From Anseranas semipalmata (Eukaryota; Chordata; Aves; Anseriformes; Anseranatidae), in contig VXAA01004211.1 in assembly GCA_013399115.1 (NCBI GenBank), forward strand, positions 30,172 to 94,171: a DNA stretch of 64,000 nucleotides, in the 5' to 3' direction. Position 1 is the first letter of the stretch, and every line of letters begins with the position of its first letter. The notes below the pieces were generated by a model. That model saw nothing but the letters and a program-made list of their open reading frames with translations. It was not told where the DNA came from and searched no databases. Shown here one piece after another: positions 25,013 to 38,297 of this stretch. The translations under genes and the position numbers were made by a program.

Positions 25013-25047
25013 GGGGTGCGGCGGGTGGAGTGCACCATCACAGCTGG

Positions 25048-28000
25048 TCGTTTAGTTTATGCTAGGTAAGAAAACAGACTGTCCCTTTTGCCAACTATCA
25101 TTCAAAGGGTTAAGGTGGAAGAAAGTTCCATGAGATTTTCTCTCAGCAGTAAAGATAAAAGAAAACCATTACAGAGGCTGTTTTTTGTTGTTTTTGTCAG
25201 TGGTGGTGGTTGGTTGGTTGTAGTTTTTTATGTTTTGGTTTGGATTTTTTTTTTTTTAATTTACCAGCCCAGTCACATCCAAGGGTAAAAGGTTCTGAAA
25301 GGATCATGCCTCTGTTGCAGGGTAAACATAGATACTGCTTTAATAGTCTTGACTAATTCTACATTCCTTCTTTACTATTTTTCTCTGTTCCTCATTTCAT
25401 TTCTGCCTTTAAAATCAAAATAAAGAAAGAATTTCACCTGAATAGAGTATCAGCTAAATACAGGCAGTGTCAGTTATTACATGAGCAATTAAAGAAGTGT
25501 TGAATGACAAACAAATGACTATCCTGAAGTCCCCAGGACAGACAAAAGTGTTATACCTTTTTTACTGTACCCCTACTGATAATTGGCACTTTTTACCTTT
25601 AGTGTCTCTCTGATCAGGTTACACATTTGTTCTAGGAGTTGCATGGGGTTATATTATTTTTGACAACTATTTTTATTTCGCCTTCTCTCTGTCCCTGTGC
25701 ACACATCCACACATATATATAGCGTTGATAGTCTAATCCTGTTTCCTTCTATGACACATATAAAAAACAGTACAATCATAGTGGATTTAGGAATCCACTA
25801 CAGTCTACTTAGGAAACTTTATTTAGAAACCTCTCATGGGATTCAACAGCACTGTGGGAATACAAAATACAGTTCTTTTGGAGGTTCCTTTTTGTCTTTG
25901 GACCTACTATGGAAGGTGAGCAATGCAGTCCAGCAACACTTACAAGACAGTACAACTGAAGTAAAGAGTCAGAAGGATACCAGTTTAGCTACCCATTTGT
26001 GAAGAACAAAAATCCCATCATTTTCCTTGCTTGCCTACAGTTTCATTATGTACATCAGGCCTGCTTCTAACAAAACCCCAAAGACCTCTATTGACAAGCT
26101 AGTGAGAATGTAAGGGGGAATTTTTCCCTACTGTTTCCTACAAGCCAGTCTCACAGGCTTTTCACATGAAGGATATTGTCAAATATGTCCAGAATATATA
26201 CATATTTATCTATAGATATATATGTAAATATACATATATAAATAGAGAGAACTCTATTTCACTAATTAAACTGCACCCACAGAAAATGAAGTTTCTTGAG
26301 GGAAAAAAAAAAAAAAAAGAAATTCATCCTTGACAAGAATGATTTGCAAAATTTCCCCATCTGAGAACATGGATAAAGGTGAATGGTTTAACATATCTGT
26401 ATATATGATGCATCACAGAGGGAATATATAAATTCAAAGAGCTGATGTCATGAGGTCTGCATCTCTGTTTCTGGAAAGAGTGCAGAGTTGGCAGTATCGG
26501 CTAGTGCATTGAATAATCTTGTTTCTCCATAGTGTTAAGCTATTCCAGACGTGGCAGTTAGGACAAGGTGTCTGGGAGAGATGTGAAGTTTAATCCTGCA
26601 GGGTTTAGAAGGCTGCTTTTTGCTATGATAAAGACTGATTTATTAAAGCTGTTATAATTCTACAGCCAGATTTTACTGGACTCTATTTTTTATGAACTAA
26701 TGAACTTAAAATGTGAAAGTCTTGCAGTACGAGGCAAAGGGGATTACATGTCCCTAGTCTCTGCTGCTGACTCTCAGCTGTATAACATTCCCTTACCATG
26801 GCATTTCTGGGGAAAAATGTAGAAAAGAAGGTGGTTTGTAGTTTTTAGCAATAGAAAGAAGAAGAGTCATAGAGAACATCAATATGCTAGCCAATATTAC
26901 TTTTTTTCTGAGTCTATGATCCAGTCTTATCCAGTTTTCCTAAACAAGGATAGAGGAAATCAGACACCTCAGAACAGAATCCAAAGCACCAGGGAATGTA
27001 ACAGAGAAACAATAAACTAATGAATAAGAAACACTGAGGGGGAAAAAAAGGTGTTTCTACTGTTTTGGTGTCTGTCTTTTAGCTATGATAGGTAGCTCTG
27101 TTTCCTTGCTTTCTTAACAGAGCAAGTTTAACTTACTACTTAAATACGGGAGGAAAGGAGGTCTTAATGTGATCTGTCTCAGCTAATTGGAAAGTAGCTG
27201 AAGTAGTCAATCATGAGGCAGCAAAAATGCTTATATTTTCCTGCTACATCTCCTAATCTGTTGGGGAGAATCACTACATTTGATTAGATTTTCTGAGGGG
27301 GTGAGTGCACATTTGTATCTCTCTTATTAATGCTATCCCACTTTGCAGAAGAATAACAGAAACCTGGCTATATCATTTTATGATTTAGATACACACACAC
27401 ACACAGAGAAAGGTATTACTACTACACCAGTTTCTGTATTTCACAGAAACTATCACTGCAAATATTCTTTGGCACAGGGATCATTATATAGTTCTTTCCC
27501 TCAAACATGTCTTTTTGCAGAACTGGAGAGCTATATTCTAATATTCATATATTCATTCAATCTATTCAATAAAACCTGGTTTTATATTAATCCCAAGATA
27601 GGCAAAGAGTAGCCCAAACCTCCACAGAAAGGCTGCATCTCGTATCTCTTTGTAAAATAAGATTTAGTAAATCAATTAAATCTAGTAAAAGATTTGATAA
27701 ACAACTGCCATCCTGAAGGATAGGTGAGAAAAAAACTCAGTTTTTTTTTTCTTTATACTCTCTCAATGTTTTAGCAACTTGATTATTTTGTTAAAAGCCA
27801 CTCCAGCCATTTTGAATGAGAGTGGTTATGATGTCAGCGGAAGTTACATTGGTGGTGGAATCAGATCACACTGAGATTTTAAATCTAAGGAGGTGGATAA
27901 GCACAGGGGTTGAAGACCCTGCTGAGACAGACACAGCATTAGTTAGTAGTCTAAACCAGGTAATAACTTGGCACAAACAGAAGTAGAAATGTAGGTGCTC

Positions 28001-28931
28001 AAAGAGTAAAACAGTTAAGGTTGTCTTCTAGGACTTGGAAGAAATTTAGGTTCCTAATTCTCCATTTAAGAAGTTATATTTGTAATTCTGATTCTTTTGG
28101 TACTCCTATGTCAGTATTTTACAAGAGGAATGAATTTTTAAAGCAAAGACAGTTGTCCCCATTTACCACACCTTGGTTTTAACTGCAGAGCAGGCTCAGA
28201 GTATGCAAACTGAATTCCCTTCAGATGAAAATCAACTGGAAAATGGACTTCCCAAGAGTTCACCTAGTGAGTCTTCAATTGCTAGTAGGTGCTCAGGTCA
28301 GACCTGACTAGAGTTAGTATGAAATAACCCTTTGATATAAATTCAGTACAGGTGTTACATCCTCAGCTCCAATTGTTTTGTCGTAGAAGCTTGCTTCTAC
28401 CGTAGCTCACTAGTTGCTAATGTTGTCACAACATTTCCAAATACCAAATCAGATTCTTTGTATAGTCCATGATGCTTCCAGCAGTACTGTACTAAATGCA
28501 TTGTGGTAAAATCAACATACATCTTGTGCAGGTCTTGGAAAGAAGTTATATTATCTCCTTCTCACTTTCTCCCTCCACAAACTGAGTGTTTCTCACTATT
28601 AGCTGACTTGGTTAACAGGGATGCAACATGGTATGCTGTTTGCTTTTATACTCCATTTCCTAAACATCTGTAAGATTTGTCCAATTGTTCAAGAAAAGTA
28701 AAAAACAATTAATAATTACTTTATTATTTTCTATAGGTTTTACCAAATATGCTCTTAAATTTGCCATAAATATTATCCACTTGTTTCTCACTGGAGGTTA
28801 AATAGGAAGGAATGTTCCTTTTTTTTGGCTTGTATAAGAAAGTATTTAGACTTTGTATTACTGCATATCCTGAGGTATTTTATATTCTCTGTATCAATGA
28901 AATCATCTCTTGGAGTGCATAGACATGATTT
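25048..28931. other. AT-rich unique DNA, no gene seen
   Basis: Nearly 3.9 kb without a supportable gene. It includes a T run near 25249, TA-rich sequence at 26195-26250, a poly-A run near 26303, a short (AC)n at 27391-27402 and an 8-bp palindrome (GTAGAAGC/GCTTCTAC) at 28383-28400. Open frames are at most 101 aa and unrecognised. Confidence 0.55.
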
Positions 28932-29021
28932 GGCTGGACCTGTTCTGAGCAGGGTTTTGGACTAGATGACCTCCAGAGGTCCTTTCCAACTTAAATTATG
29001 CTACAATTCTATTATTTTGTG
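28932..29021 (+). mobile_element. CR1 LINE 3' end, old (plus)
   Basis: The segment TTGGACTAGATGACCTCCAG followed by AGGTCCTTTCCAAC is the conserved CR1 3' terminal region. A degenerate ATTCT-rich tail follows at about 29005-29021. Only about 90 bp is preserved, and the tail units are mutated, so this is an older insertion than the copies at 18768 and 39722. Confidence 0.9.
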
Positions 29022-32000
29022 ACACAGAAACACCTGTCTCAGTTTCTCCAAGGTACTGTTTCTCCAAGAAAAAACTTTTCTCCAAGGTACTCTGTTCCCT
29101 TTGACAGCACAGTATTGTTTCTCCAGCTGGAGAAACTGGAGTGTCCAACAATATTAAGGTTCTTGTTTATTCCTTGGCAGGAGATTAGCTGGGAAAGGTC
29201 AGTCAATATGAAAGAGCAGTGATGCTGTTTTTTTTTTTTTTTATTTTGACTACACCTTTAAAAGTGAAGGAAGCCCTTCTGGAAGGGCACTCCCTGTGAG
29301 TTAGGAGCTAGTCTGAGACTGTCAGTGTTACAAAACAAGCTGTATGCTAGATGTTCATCCACATGTACTTTAAATTTTACTTAGTTTTTTCCTTTAATCT
29401 CCAAGAAAAGTTATCCAGCCTGAAAGATATTTACTGTTCATCTGGGAGAAATCAGAACTGAACTCATTTAGAGAGTGACATCATCCTCTGAAGCTTAACA
29501 GGGTGACAGGGCAGGTGGACAACCACTGTGTTTACATATCAAGAGTCTAAAATAAGAAACTCTTGATTTTCTTTGAGTATGTTTCCCTTAGGGGGATGCA
29601 GAAAAACAGATTTTTTTGGTCTTTTCCTTTTTTTTTTTTTTTTTTTTTTTTTTGTAGAGGGAAGGAGAGAGAAGATGGGGACGGTTGCTTAGATTGGGAT
29701 ATCATTGCAGGTTTTACCAAAGCAGCTGTAGCAAAGCGTAACTTTAGTGATCTGTAGATTTAGAATATATGCCAGCTCAGTCTTAATGCCAGTGTGAAAA
29801 GCATTCGGTTACTATATTAAAATAAAATGTCCATATTGTTGATAAATGTCCATGTTGTTGATACACTATTTCAGCCCCAAATAAACAGTTTAGAGATGTA
29901 CCAGGAACAGTTTAACAATGAAAAACAATTCCCTGTGGCTGCTTACATTCACTGTAAAGATTTCTAATTTGCTAAGTAGTTGCCTACATTTTTCTGTCCA
30001 ATTTTATTATGTATAGTTGGGCTTTTAATTTGCATTCCTTTCTCATTATAGTTTACTCATACAGAATGATATTTTTAATGATTTTTCTTTGTATAGTTCT
30101 CTGAATTGTAGTACTTGGAATGAAAAAGATTTCAGTTATTGAAATAGTTATTGTAAAGGCTAGTAAAATCTGGAAAAAAGCCACATCTTTTTTACTGTAG
30201 CTGACACGTTACATTGATCTAGCAGGGAATCTGTCTTTTATTGAGACAGATGGGGGAGCTCTGGGACTCGGTTTAACATGGTTGCAGCTACTGCGGATGC
30301 TGATATCGTACACTGACAATAGCTGCAGTCTGAAAAGCAGAGTTTACATGCCTGAAATAAATTGTTTTGATTAGAACCTTTAGGAAAGAAAGTCATAAGG
30401 TACAGTTTTATTGACTACTTGCCAAACAACACAGACCTGTGCTCTGTAAGCTTGTTTTGCTCTTGTAAGTCAAGCACCAACTGGGCTGTTATTTTCTAAG
30501 GTTATGGACTTACAGCATAATACATTATCATTTACTCTGAATTATTACGCAGACAGTATAATGGGAAACAGAATGCACATTCAGTTCTAAGTGTAGTTGA
30601 CCTTAGGAAAAATATCTTTAAGGAGAGTATGCATTTGTCTATCTTGCATGGCTTTAAAAAGAAATTTGCTATTGATAAAAATGCTTTCAAAACGAAAAAG
30701 GCACATATAAACCAAGTATGAGGAATTCATGAAGGGCAGCAGTATATTAATACTCCTAGTTACTAGCAAAGGTTCACTGTTTTGTCATAGAATCTGTTTT
30801 TTTTAGGTGCCATTTCACATTTATGCTTTACTGAGGGCCAGACATCATTGTGTTAAATGGCATAATGATATTGCAATGATCTAAATAGAATTGGAACAAT
30901 TGTGCAAGGCAGAGCGAGGATTTTCTTCCCCTAAGCAAGATCTATATAATAAATTGTTATTAAAGGTATTATTTGTTGCATTGTTCTTTTCAAAATTAGT
31001 ATGTGCAGGTACCAGGATGCTCATTTATCATAGTCTGTTCTGGTCTAATGCATTTAAATATTTAGTCTGATTGTTAAAACAGAGCACATCAAACTTTACA
31101 TTGTGTCGTGCCACTTTAATGACGGAGTTCTGGTTTGTTTATTTGCCACTTTGCTTTTTTAAATCACCATCCTTCCCTAAAGATGACTTTTATTTCAGGT
31201 TTCATAATTTTTTTAAGGCATAGTAATTAGAATTAAAAAATAAATAAATAAATAGTGAGATGATTTAACTACATACTCCAAAAACAACAATGTAACTTTA
31301 TGAATGTCCAAGCTTCTTCTTCATGCCCAGCTACTTCAGCCAATCGATTCATATTATTAGTGACTGCAAAGGCTAGATAGCTTTTAAACCATCCTGCAAT
31401 GAACATTACTAGTGTTGTTTTATTTTTTATTTTCCACTTACCTGAGACAACTGTTTATTTTCATGGGAGAATGGAGAGTAACAAAGAATAAATTTCAGCA
31501 TATTCCTATCCCTTTTATTATCCAGGAAGGAAGTTGATGGACAGTTACATGACAAATGTAAAAATTGTCACAACAGTTCAGAGTGAGTTTGATACAGCAA
31601 TAATACGGGCTCTCTGCAGAACAACACTCCTGCACCATGTCATCTGCAAGGTCTTTTCTTCAGTGGGACATGATAACAGGAAAGCTATAATTCCTTGACT
31701 TGTTCTGCTTCTTGTCCTTCATATACCAGTAAATCTACAGATTAGTGACAAGATCTAGACTAACATCTACCTGTTCAAAATCAGTTAATTATTAAGCTGG
31801 GACGCCATTGCTCGTTTGTTCGGTAGGATTCCATTTCAACAGGACATTATTTTGTAAATTATCACTCCTTAAAAATAAGACTGCCTCAGGCAGCCCTGTT
31901 ATTAAGCCAGCTTGTGTCTTAAGCAATCATGTTGCTAGGAAAACAGGCAACATATTCAGGTTCCTGATCAGAATCATCTCTGAAATAGCCTTTCTCCATT

Positions 32001-32467
32001 GACTGTGTGCAGGAACCTTCGTGAATTGACTATATTTAGTGGGTATTAATACTTGACCCCAAACTCTCAGCCACAGCAAAATAATATATTCTAGTTTTTA
32101 CCAAATTTGATGTACTGGGAACAGACCATTGCTTCTCAGGAGTGAAATCTTTGTGTTACAATAGACAGTACAGTGAAAATGTTGTCTCAGTGCTTGATGG
32201 TGGTCAAAAAAATATAATAATAACAAACAAAAGGAAACAAAATATTATACTTTATTAGGAGTAGAATAGAAAATAAAATAGAAAGTATAATTTATCTCAG
32301 AGTAAAACATGATTACTGTGCAAAGCTCAAAACAAAAAAAGCTAACAAATATGTAGGAAAGACTGATAGAAGACTGGTAAAGATAGAAGTGTGGAACAAT
32401 ATCCATAACTAGGAAAAAAAAAATCTAAGAAAACCTCGGCTGAGATAGAGATAACTTAGATCTCTTA
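29022..32467. other. AT-rich unique DNA, no gene seen
   Basis: About 3.4 kb. It starts with a small cluster of imperfect repeats of TTTCTCCAAGGTACT (about 29042-29130), has T runs near 29228 and 29628-29653, and tetranucleotide A-rich sequence near 31237. The part from about 30200 to 31140 is free of recognisable repeats. No exon or RNA gene is evident. Confidence 0.5.
29628..29653. repeat. poly-T tract (26 T)
   Basis: The longest homopolymer in the window: 26 consecutive T. A frame crossing it (29563-29757) gives a run of Phe and is not a gene. Confidence 0.95.
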
Positions 32468-32837
32468 GAGAACAGAAGGCTGAGGGACAACTTCATCATG
32501 GACTACAGCTTCCTCACAAGAGGGAATGGAGGGGCAGGCGCTGATCTCTTTGGTGAACAGTGACAGGATCAGAGGAAATGGCGTGACACTGCATCAGAGG
32601 AGGTTCAGGCTGGATATTCGGAAAAGGTTCTTTACTGATAGGGTGGTTGGGCACTGGAACAGGCTTCCCAGGGAAGTGGTCACAGCCCCAGGCATGCTGG
32701 AGTTCAAGAAGTGTTTGGACAACGCTCTCAGGCATATGGTCTGATTTTTGGGTGATCCTGTGTGGAACCAGGTGTTGGATTTGATGATCCTTGTGGGTCC
32801 TTTCCAACTCAGGATATTCTATGATCCTATGATTCTC
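32468..32837 (+). mobile_element. CR1 LINE 3' portion (plus)
   Basis: About 370 bp covering the last part of CR1 ORF2 and the 3' untranslated end. It reads through GAGGTTCAGGCTGGATATTC, CACTGGAACAGGCTTCCCAG and CTTGTGGGTCCTTTCCAACT, and ends in a two-unit tail (TATGATCCTATGATTCT). The 3' sequence after the stop differs from the young copies at 18768 and 39722, so it belongs to another subfamily. The 5' end is truncated near 32468. Confidence 0.95.
32526..32744 (+). pseudogene. CR1 ORF2 C-terminus remnant
   Basis: A 72-codon frame still open to the natural ORF2 stop. It shows the conserved CR1 C-terminal stretch [20 protein letters not shown] followed by LPREVV. The reverse transcriptase core is missing through 5' truncation, so there is no enzymatic capacity. 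The antisense frame 32514-32807 is a shadow of it. Confidence 0.85.
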
Positions 32838-35800
32838 TAACAGAGTAGAAGAGACAGATTTCAGTTATATCCTGAGTGATAAGGAATAAGTAAATGGGAC
32901 TAACTGTTCACAGTCCTTTCCAAAATTAGAGGGCATTGACTGGTCACCTAAAAGACAGAGTGGTGAGCTAGGTGAATCTTTGGTCTGCGCCACTGCAGTC
33001 ATTACATTATGTTTTTGATCTACTGACAGATTAATTTATAGAAAAAAGAAAAGCTAGAATATTTTTTTCCTTACATTCTGTGTTTTATGATCCAGTGCAA
33101 TTGCCATTTTCAGGGTAGGAATAATAATATAAAAGAGACACAGAGGGATTTTGCAGAGAGGCTATTTTAATTGTCTTGTTTACACAAAAGTGAATTGAAT
33201 TGAAACACAAAGGTATAGATTGCCTATTCTATCTGGCAAATGTAATATTCATGTCTAGTGTGGTTTCAGCACATTGCTGAAAGCAGAGTGCAATTTATTA
33301 AAAAAACTATTTAATTCATGTTTAAAACAATGAGAACGTCACCCACTTCTTTCAGATAGAGTCAGTTCCCCTCCTTCTGCATTGAAGCCTACATCACACC
33401 AGTCAGGTGGCTAGTGCTGTCAGCTCCTGCTAGTTGTCTTCAGTCCTACTTGACCATTCTCTCTGTTGGTTTGAAGCCAAAATATTTGGTGAGAGATACT
33501 CCTACTAAAGCCAAGGCACAAAGCCAGCTTCCAAAAGGTTTAAAGTTCCTGATTATTCTAGATTCCAGAGCCAAGGTGTGGTTGCAAAGGATCCTGTTGC
33601 TTTTGTACATCTGGGGCTTGGACAGACTGTTTTAAATCCATATGAACATGATTGCCTGGAATTCACTGAACAACTAATTGCAATGCATTTAACTAGATGT
33701 ATATATTTTTTGCAGTTCCAGATAATAAACAGATGAAGAAAGTGTAATATGGGAAAACTACATTTTACAAACTTTGATCACATTGTAGTATTTCTTTGGA
33801 ATATGTCATGTTGCCAAAAGGTAAAAGGACCATATGATCATCTCGAAGACAGCATATGCAAATAAATATGGTAGCAAGTACAAACATATGTTTAATTTTC
33901 CCACTTCATCAATATAGAAAGCTCAAGAGTTTTTGTCCTCACAAGCCAACGAATCTTAAGGCTTAAACTGTGTTTCTGCTACTCCCTTTCTCTTGATTCC
34001 ATAGTTGTATGTTTCACAAAGACCTATACACCATTATTTATTTTTTAATAACTTTTAGATAAACTCCTAATGAGTGTAAAGCTAGAGATATTCAGGCAAA
34101 CTGCAAATTGACTAAAGGTACCTAAGAATGTAATGGATTTGTTTTTATGCATTGCATAGTAACTATTTATACTGAAGTGAGATAAGAAATTAAGAGTTTT
34201 CCAGACTATATAAAAGAAGCATCACTCGTCTCAGTGGTCTACATAGTGGAGCAATTAAAAGTTGTAGTTGATGGGACAGGGCATTTTTTTTAACCAGAAG
34301 CTTCTTAGAACTCAAGCCCATAAGCAACTGTTAAGTCACCCAGAGGATAACCCTGTGTGTGCCACGGGTACTTAATTTTTAGTCAGTAACCCTATATTAT
34401 GTTCTTCAATTTGTATTTGGCTAATACCTCCTGTTGAGGAAGTGGGCCACTCTTCTAAACATAATATTATCTGGAAAAAAATGTTTTACATTACTGGTTA
34501 CCATTTTGACTTTTCTTTTTCTATTTTTTTTTTTTTAATTCTTTTGATAATTCAGTTTGGAAAAATTCAAAATTATACACTATTTCACAATCAAAAGTTG
34601 AAATCTTTCCATTGGGAAAAATCATAACAAAAGATGATTATTGTTCATCTCTTCATTTACATGAATATTTGTGTGTGAGTGTGCTTAAACCCACCTGTTA
34701 GATTTAAGTGGAACAGAACCGAATATTTTATTTGAACACAAAATCATGTTCTTCGGTGAAAAAAAAAATACATAAAAGTATCATCTGAGCAACCATCCCT
34801 AATTATAGCTTTTTCCTCATTCATGTTATTTTACTTCTTCATTCATATTACTTTAATATAAACTCATAGCATAGACCTAAGGTAGGAAACAAAACCATAC
34901 TGATGTTAAAGTCATCCTGGTCAAGATCTAACATAAATCCTAGTCTTACCTTACTTAGGATAAGGCATCACAGAAAAAAAAAAAAAAAAAAAGACAATGG
35001 ATCATGAAGAATAGAGCAAAGAGAACTTGTTGGTGAGCAGATAAAGGATAGTATTTATTAGTATTTATTGTATAGCATCTAACAATTTATTAGCAGCTAC
35101 CCAATTTTGATGATGAACAATTGCTATTTTTTCATAGTTATTGCAATGAGACAACTTCTTTGAAAAATATTTTTTATTGTATCCTGTGAGGGAAATAATG
35201 TTTTTGGTTTATATAAAGTGTTGTTTTAATCAGTGCTAATTAAAATATGATACTAGTAACATGTCTAATATTTCTGTAGTGATTCTATTCATCTGCTCTC
35301 TCAGGGCATAGAGAGATATCAGATTTTTAATTGCTGCTTAATATGGTTTTTCATGAAGAGTGAAACCCTCATACCATTTAGTTTTTTATTTTTATTTTTT
35401 ATAGCTCAGTCTCATTAACAAGCAGTCTAAGACTATGAAGTCTTCTTCATAAGGTAGCATAGGGTGTTTGCTACTGGAAGTCATATCCACACTATTAGAA
35501 GTAATTCCCTGGGCCAATCCTTTGGAAAAATAGGGTCTGTAGTTGCAGAGTGACTCTGGTCGCAGAGTGATAGTCTGCATAATGAAATTCAATGAAACAA
35601 ATGTAATTTTGTCTACACTTGTTATCTGAAATACAGTAGACTAGAAGAATGCAAAGAAAATATATAAATATATAAACCATCCAGAAAACTGAAAGTTTTA
35701 GAACTAAATTCTCATCTGTTTTATCTATAGTTGGAACTATATGTAAACCAGGAATCCACTATCATAACTTCTAAACATGCAGTTTAAAAAAGTAGTAGCA

Positions 35801-36069
35801 CATTCCTATATTATACAATGATGTGAGAGGTGAAACTAATTGACAGGTGAATCAGTTCTGCACTAATATTTTCCTCACTGATGAGGGACTCAGCACTACT
35901 CTCATTTCAGAATGCAATGGAAATGGCTGAAGAGAATTTCTGGAAGGAGCTGAAATTGTTGATTTATCAATTTAATGGTTGAACTGACATGTTAGAGTTA
36001 AACAAAAAGGCAACAAAAACAACAACAACAAAAACCTACCAAGAGCAATGTACATCCAAGAGCAACAGA

Positions 36070-36094
36070 TTTTTTTTTTTTGGGGGGGGGGGGG
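36070..36094. repeat. T12-G13 homopolymer junction
   Basis: Twelve T are followed directly by thirteen G. An uninterrupted G13 run is rare in AT-rich DNA, can form G-quadruplex-like structures and is prone to sequencing-length error. Confidence 0.9.
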
Positions 36095-38255
36095 AATAAA
36101 AAAATTGTCAGCAGTATTCTTAAAAATATTGTTAAGCATTGTGGTCTTTGAATGGAAAGAAGGAAAAGGGTTCATAATGGATCCTGTTCTAAGTGCAGGT
36201 ATAAGATGGACATCATTTGTGTAGGACTGGAAAGTCATGTAAGTGGCAATCATGAATCTATATTAGTACCATAAAGTATGAGTGATAGTAGTGGCTCAGT
36301 TCATGTTTGTGAATACAATGCATGTTATTGTATTTCACTCTAGCATGGAAATTATTATGTGCATATTTCATTTTTTTAAAAAGGCTTTTTATTTTTTTTT
36401 TTTCAGTGCAAGAGCACTTTTTTGTCAAGACACTTCATAAAGTTTGACCTAGTCTTACATTCCTGTAGAAAACTATTTCAGTATTAGAAGCAGTCAGATT
36501 TGGATAAAACTAAAAAGTACATGTATTTTCTTTGTTGGCTGTTTTCTTAAAAACAAAACAAAACAAAAAGCTGGGGTTGTTTTTCTGGTCTAATGAGGCT
36601 CGGTTACCATCACTGAGAAAAAAAATATGAGAATAGAATCTAATGACATTTTTTACTAATCAGTGAATTTACATCACTTGTTTTGAACCTTACTTAGTAT
36701 ACACGTCCACTCCCTTTCATTCTCAAAACTTCCATATAGTCTAGTTGCCTCCACAAAGAAACAACAACAAAACCTCTATAAAATATAACTTTCAACAGCA
36801 TTTCTCAACTATCAGTCAATTCCATATGTATAGTGTGTTCACCTTTAGTGTCAGAATTAGGACTAGCATTTTGCAAACATTGAAAGTAAAACATTAATAT
36901 TAATATACAGATAATGATTTTGTCTTTTCAGTTTTCAGTTATGTTCATTTCACAGCAAATATAATATTCCTTAATTAAAATCCTTATTATTCAACACAAT
37001 CCTTTTTTTACAGGTGGATTTCATGAATTCAAGGCATAAAAAAGAATCACACTTTTTTGATATATTAATAGTAGTAAAAGTCATTTCTAAAAACTAAGCT
37101 GCTGCTGGCTTGTTCTTTAGAAATTATCTGGATCTCCCTTATTTTCAGAATTTACAATGCCCTCACTGTGTTGTTATTAGTTCATAAACTTGGATTTGAT
37201 GCAATGAAAAACAGGAGCACTTCAAAAATATTGTGTGTCAGTTTTTATCTATCTGGCATTCAATGTAGCTGTATTATAGTGCATTAAATGAAGATCTGAC
37301 ATGCAGTTTTGCTTCTGAAGAGCTACTTTTTGATGTTGCAAACTATGTGTCTATTCTTTCTGCAGAACAAATTAGATGGTTTCTTACCTGTTCCACCATT
37401 TTTTTTTTTTTCTTATAGGACTCTGGAAAGAACAGGACAGTCAAACAGCTGCTCAGCTTCAGGAAATATACAAATTAGGATCTTAATTTTGCCTTCAGAC
37501 ATTTGCTCTCAGTCCACATTGTACCAGCTGAAGCTGAATTTACTAGTGTGACCCTATGTGATTAATGTATTCTGGCAAATTAAATTAACTGTAGAATCAT
37601 TCAATTTGTTTTCTTGTTTCTAGTGATCAGATTACTGAATACATCACTCATCAGCAGCATTTTCCTCCCAGTCCTCATCCATAAAACTGGATTTGGTGAC
37701 TTCTTAACAGGATTTTTTTTTTCTTTTTTCATGTGTGTATATCATATTGAAGTTATTGAAGAGACACAGTTTTGTTCAATTTCATTTTATAACATGTGGA
37801 AGAAAAAAAAAAGGCATCAAATCATATAAATTAGTCTTAATAGGCCAAATAGATGTTGAAGTGTACTGTTCAGTGCTACTGCCTCCTGCAATTATTGTGA
37901 TGAAGACCAACAAAGAAGTTGTATGTGAGACCTCCGGGAGGCATTGTTTCTTCAGAAGGTGAGGAACACATACTATCATATCTTCATATATTCCCTTTAG
38001 ATGAAAGTAATCTATGAGGAGTTTCTGCCACCCTTAATATATAGCAACGATTACTATGTGAGATATGTGCCGTAGCCAATTCTAATTATTAAGGTCATTA
38101 TAAGGAGCTTTATAACTGACCTCACACCTTGCAGAATTATAGTCTTTTTGACTGTTAACATGACATGAGACACAGCTAGACTGGCTTTCTTAGGTCTTAA
38201 GTCAGCCTGGGAAGGGACTGGGCACCTTCTCCAGGTAAGTCCCTCCTTACATGGA

Positions 38256-38297
38256 GACATGAACTCATGCAAAGTAGACATGAACTCATGCAAAGAA
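38256..38297. repeat. 21-bp tandem duplication (2 copies)
   Basis: GACATGAACTCATGCAAAG recurs with a period of 21 at 38256-38276 and 38277-38297, with one or two differences at the copy end. It produces the repeated LHEFMS peptide in a minus frame that is not a gene. Confidence 0.9.

Larger units (their letters stand above)
24088..25042 (-). mobile_element. solo LTR of an endogenous retrovirus, family B (minus)
   Basis: A 955-bp unit bounded by TGTCATGG on the left and CCATCACA on the right, an 8-bp inverted terminal repeat with one mismatch that carries the expected TG...CA ends, and flanked by a 5-bp duplication. Read on the minus strand it has, in order, a U3 with two copies of a 45-bp motif (24926-25012), a TATA-like CCATAAATAA near 24687-24696 and an AATAAA polyadenylation signal at 24143-24148. 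That order sets the minus orientation. No gag, pol or env sequence lies next to it, so it is a solo LTR left by recombination between two LTRs. It is unrelated in sequence to the family A LTRs of this window. Confidence 0.85.
24083..25047. repeat. 5-bp target-site duplication GCTGG flanking the solo LTR
   Basis: GCTGG at 24083-24087 and again at 25043-25047 directly abut the LTR ends at 24088 and 25042. A 5-bp duplication next to TG...CA termini is a normal mark of retroviral integration and fixes both LTR borders. Among avian endogenous retroviruses 5 bp is typical of ERVL-like elements and is also found in some ERVK-like ones, so the class stays open. Confidence 0.8.

Noticed and set aside
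28383..28400. Palindrome GTAGAAGC/GCTTCTAC
   Set aside because: Eight-base arms with a 2-nt centre are expected by chance in a window of this size.
32514..32807. 97-codon minus-strand frame
   Set aside because: Antisense shadow of the CR1 ORF2 C-terminus, which is clear on the plus strand.
34974..34993. Poly-A run considered as the tail of a processed pseudogene
   Set aside because: No gene-like sequence precedes it on either strand and no flanking target duplication is apparent.
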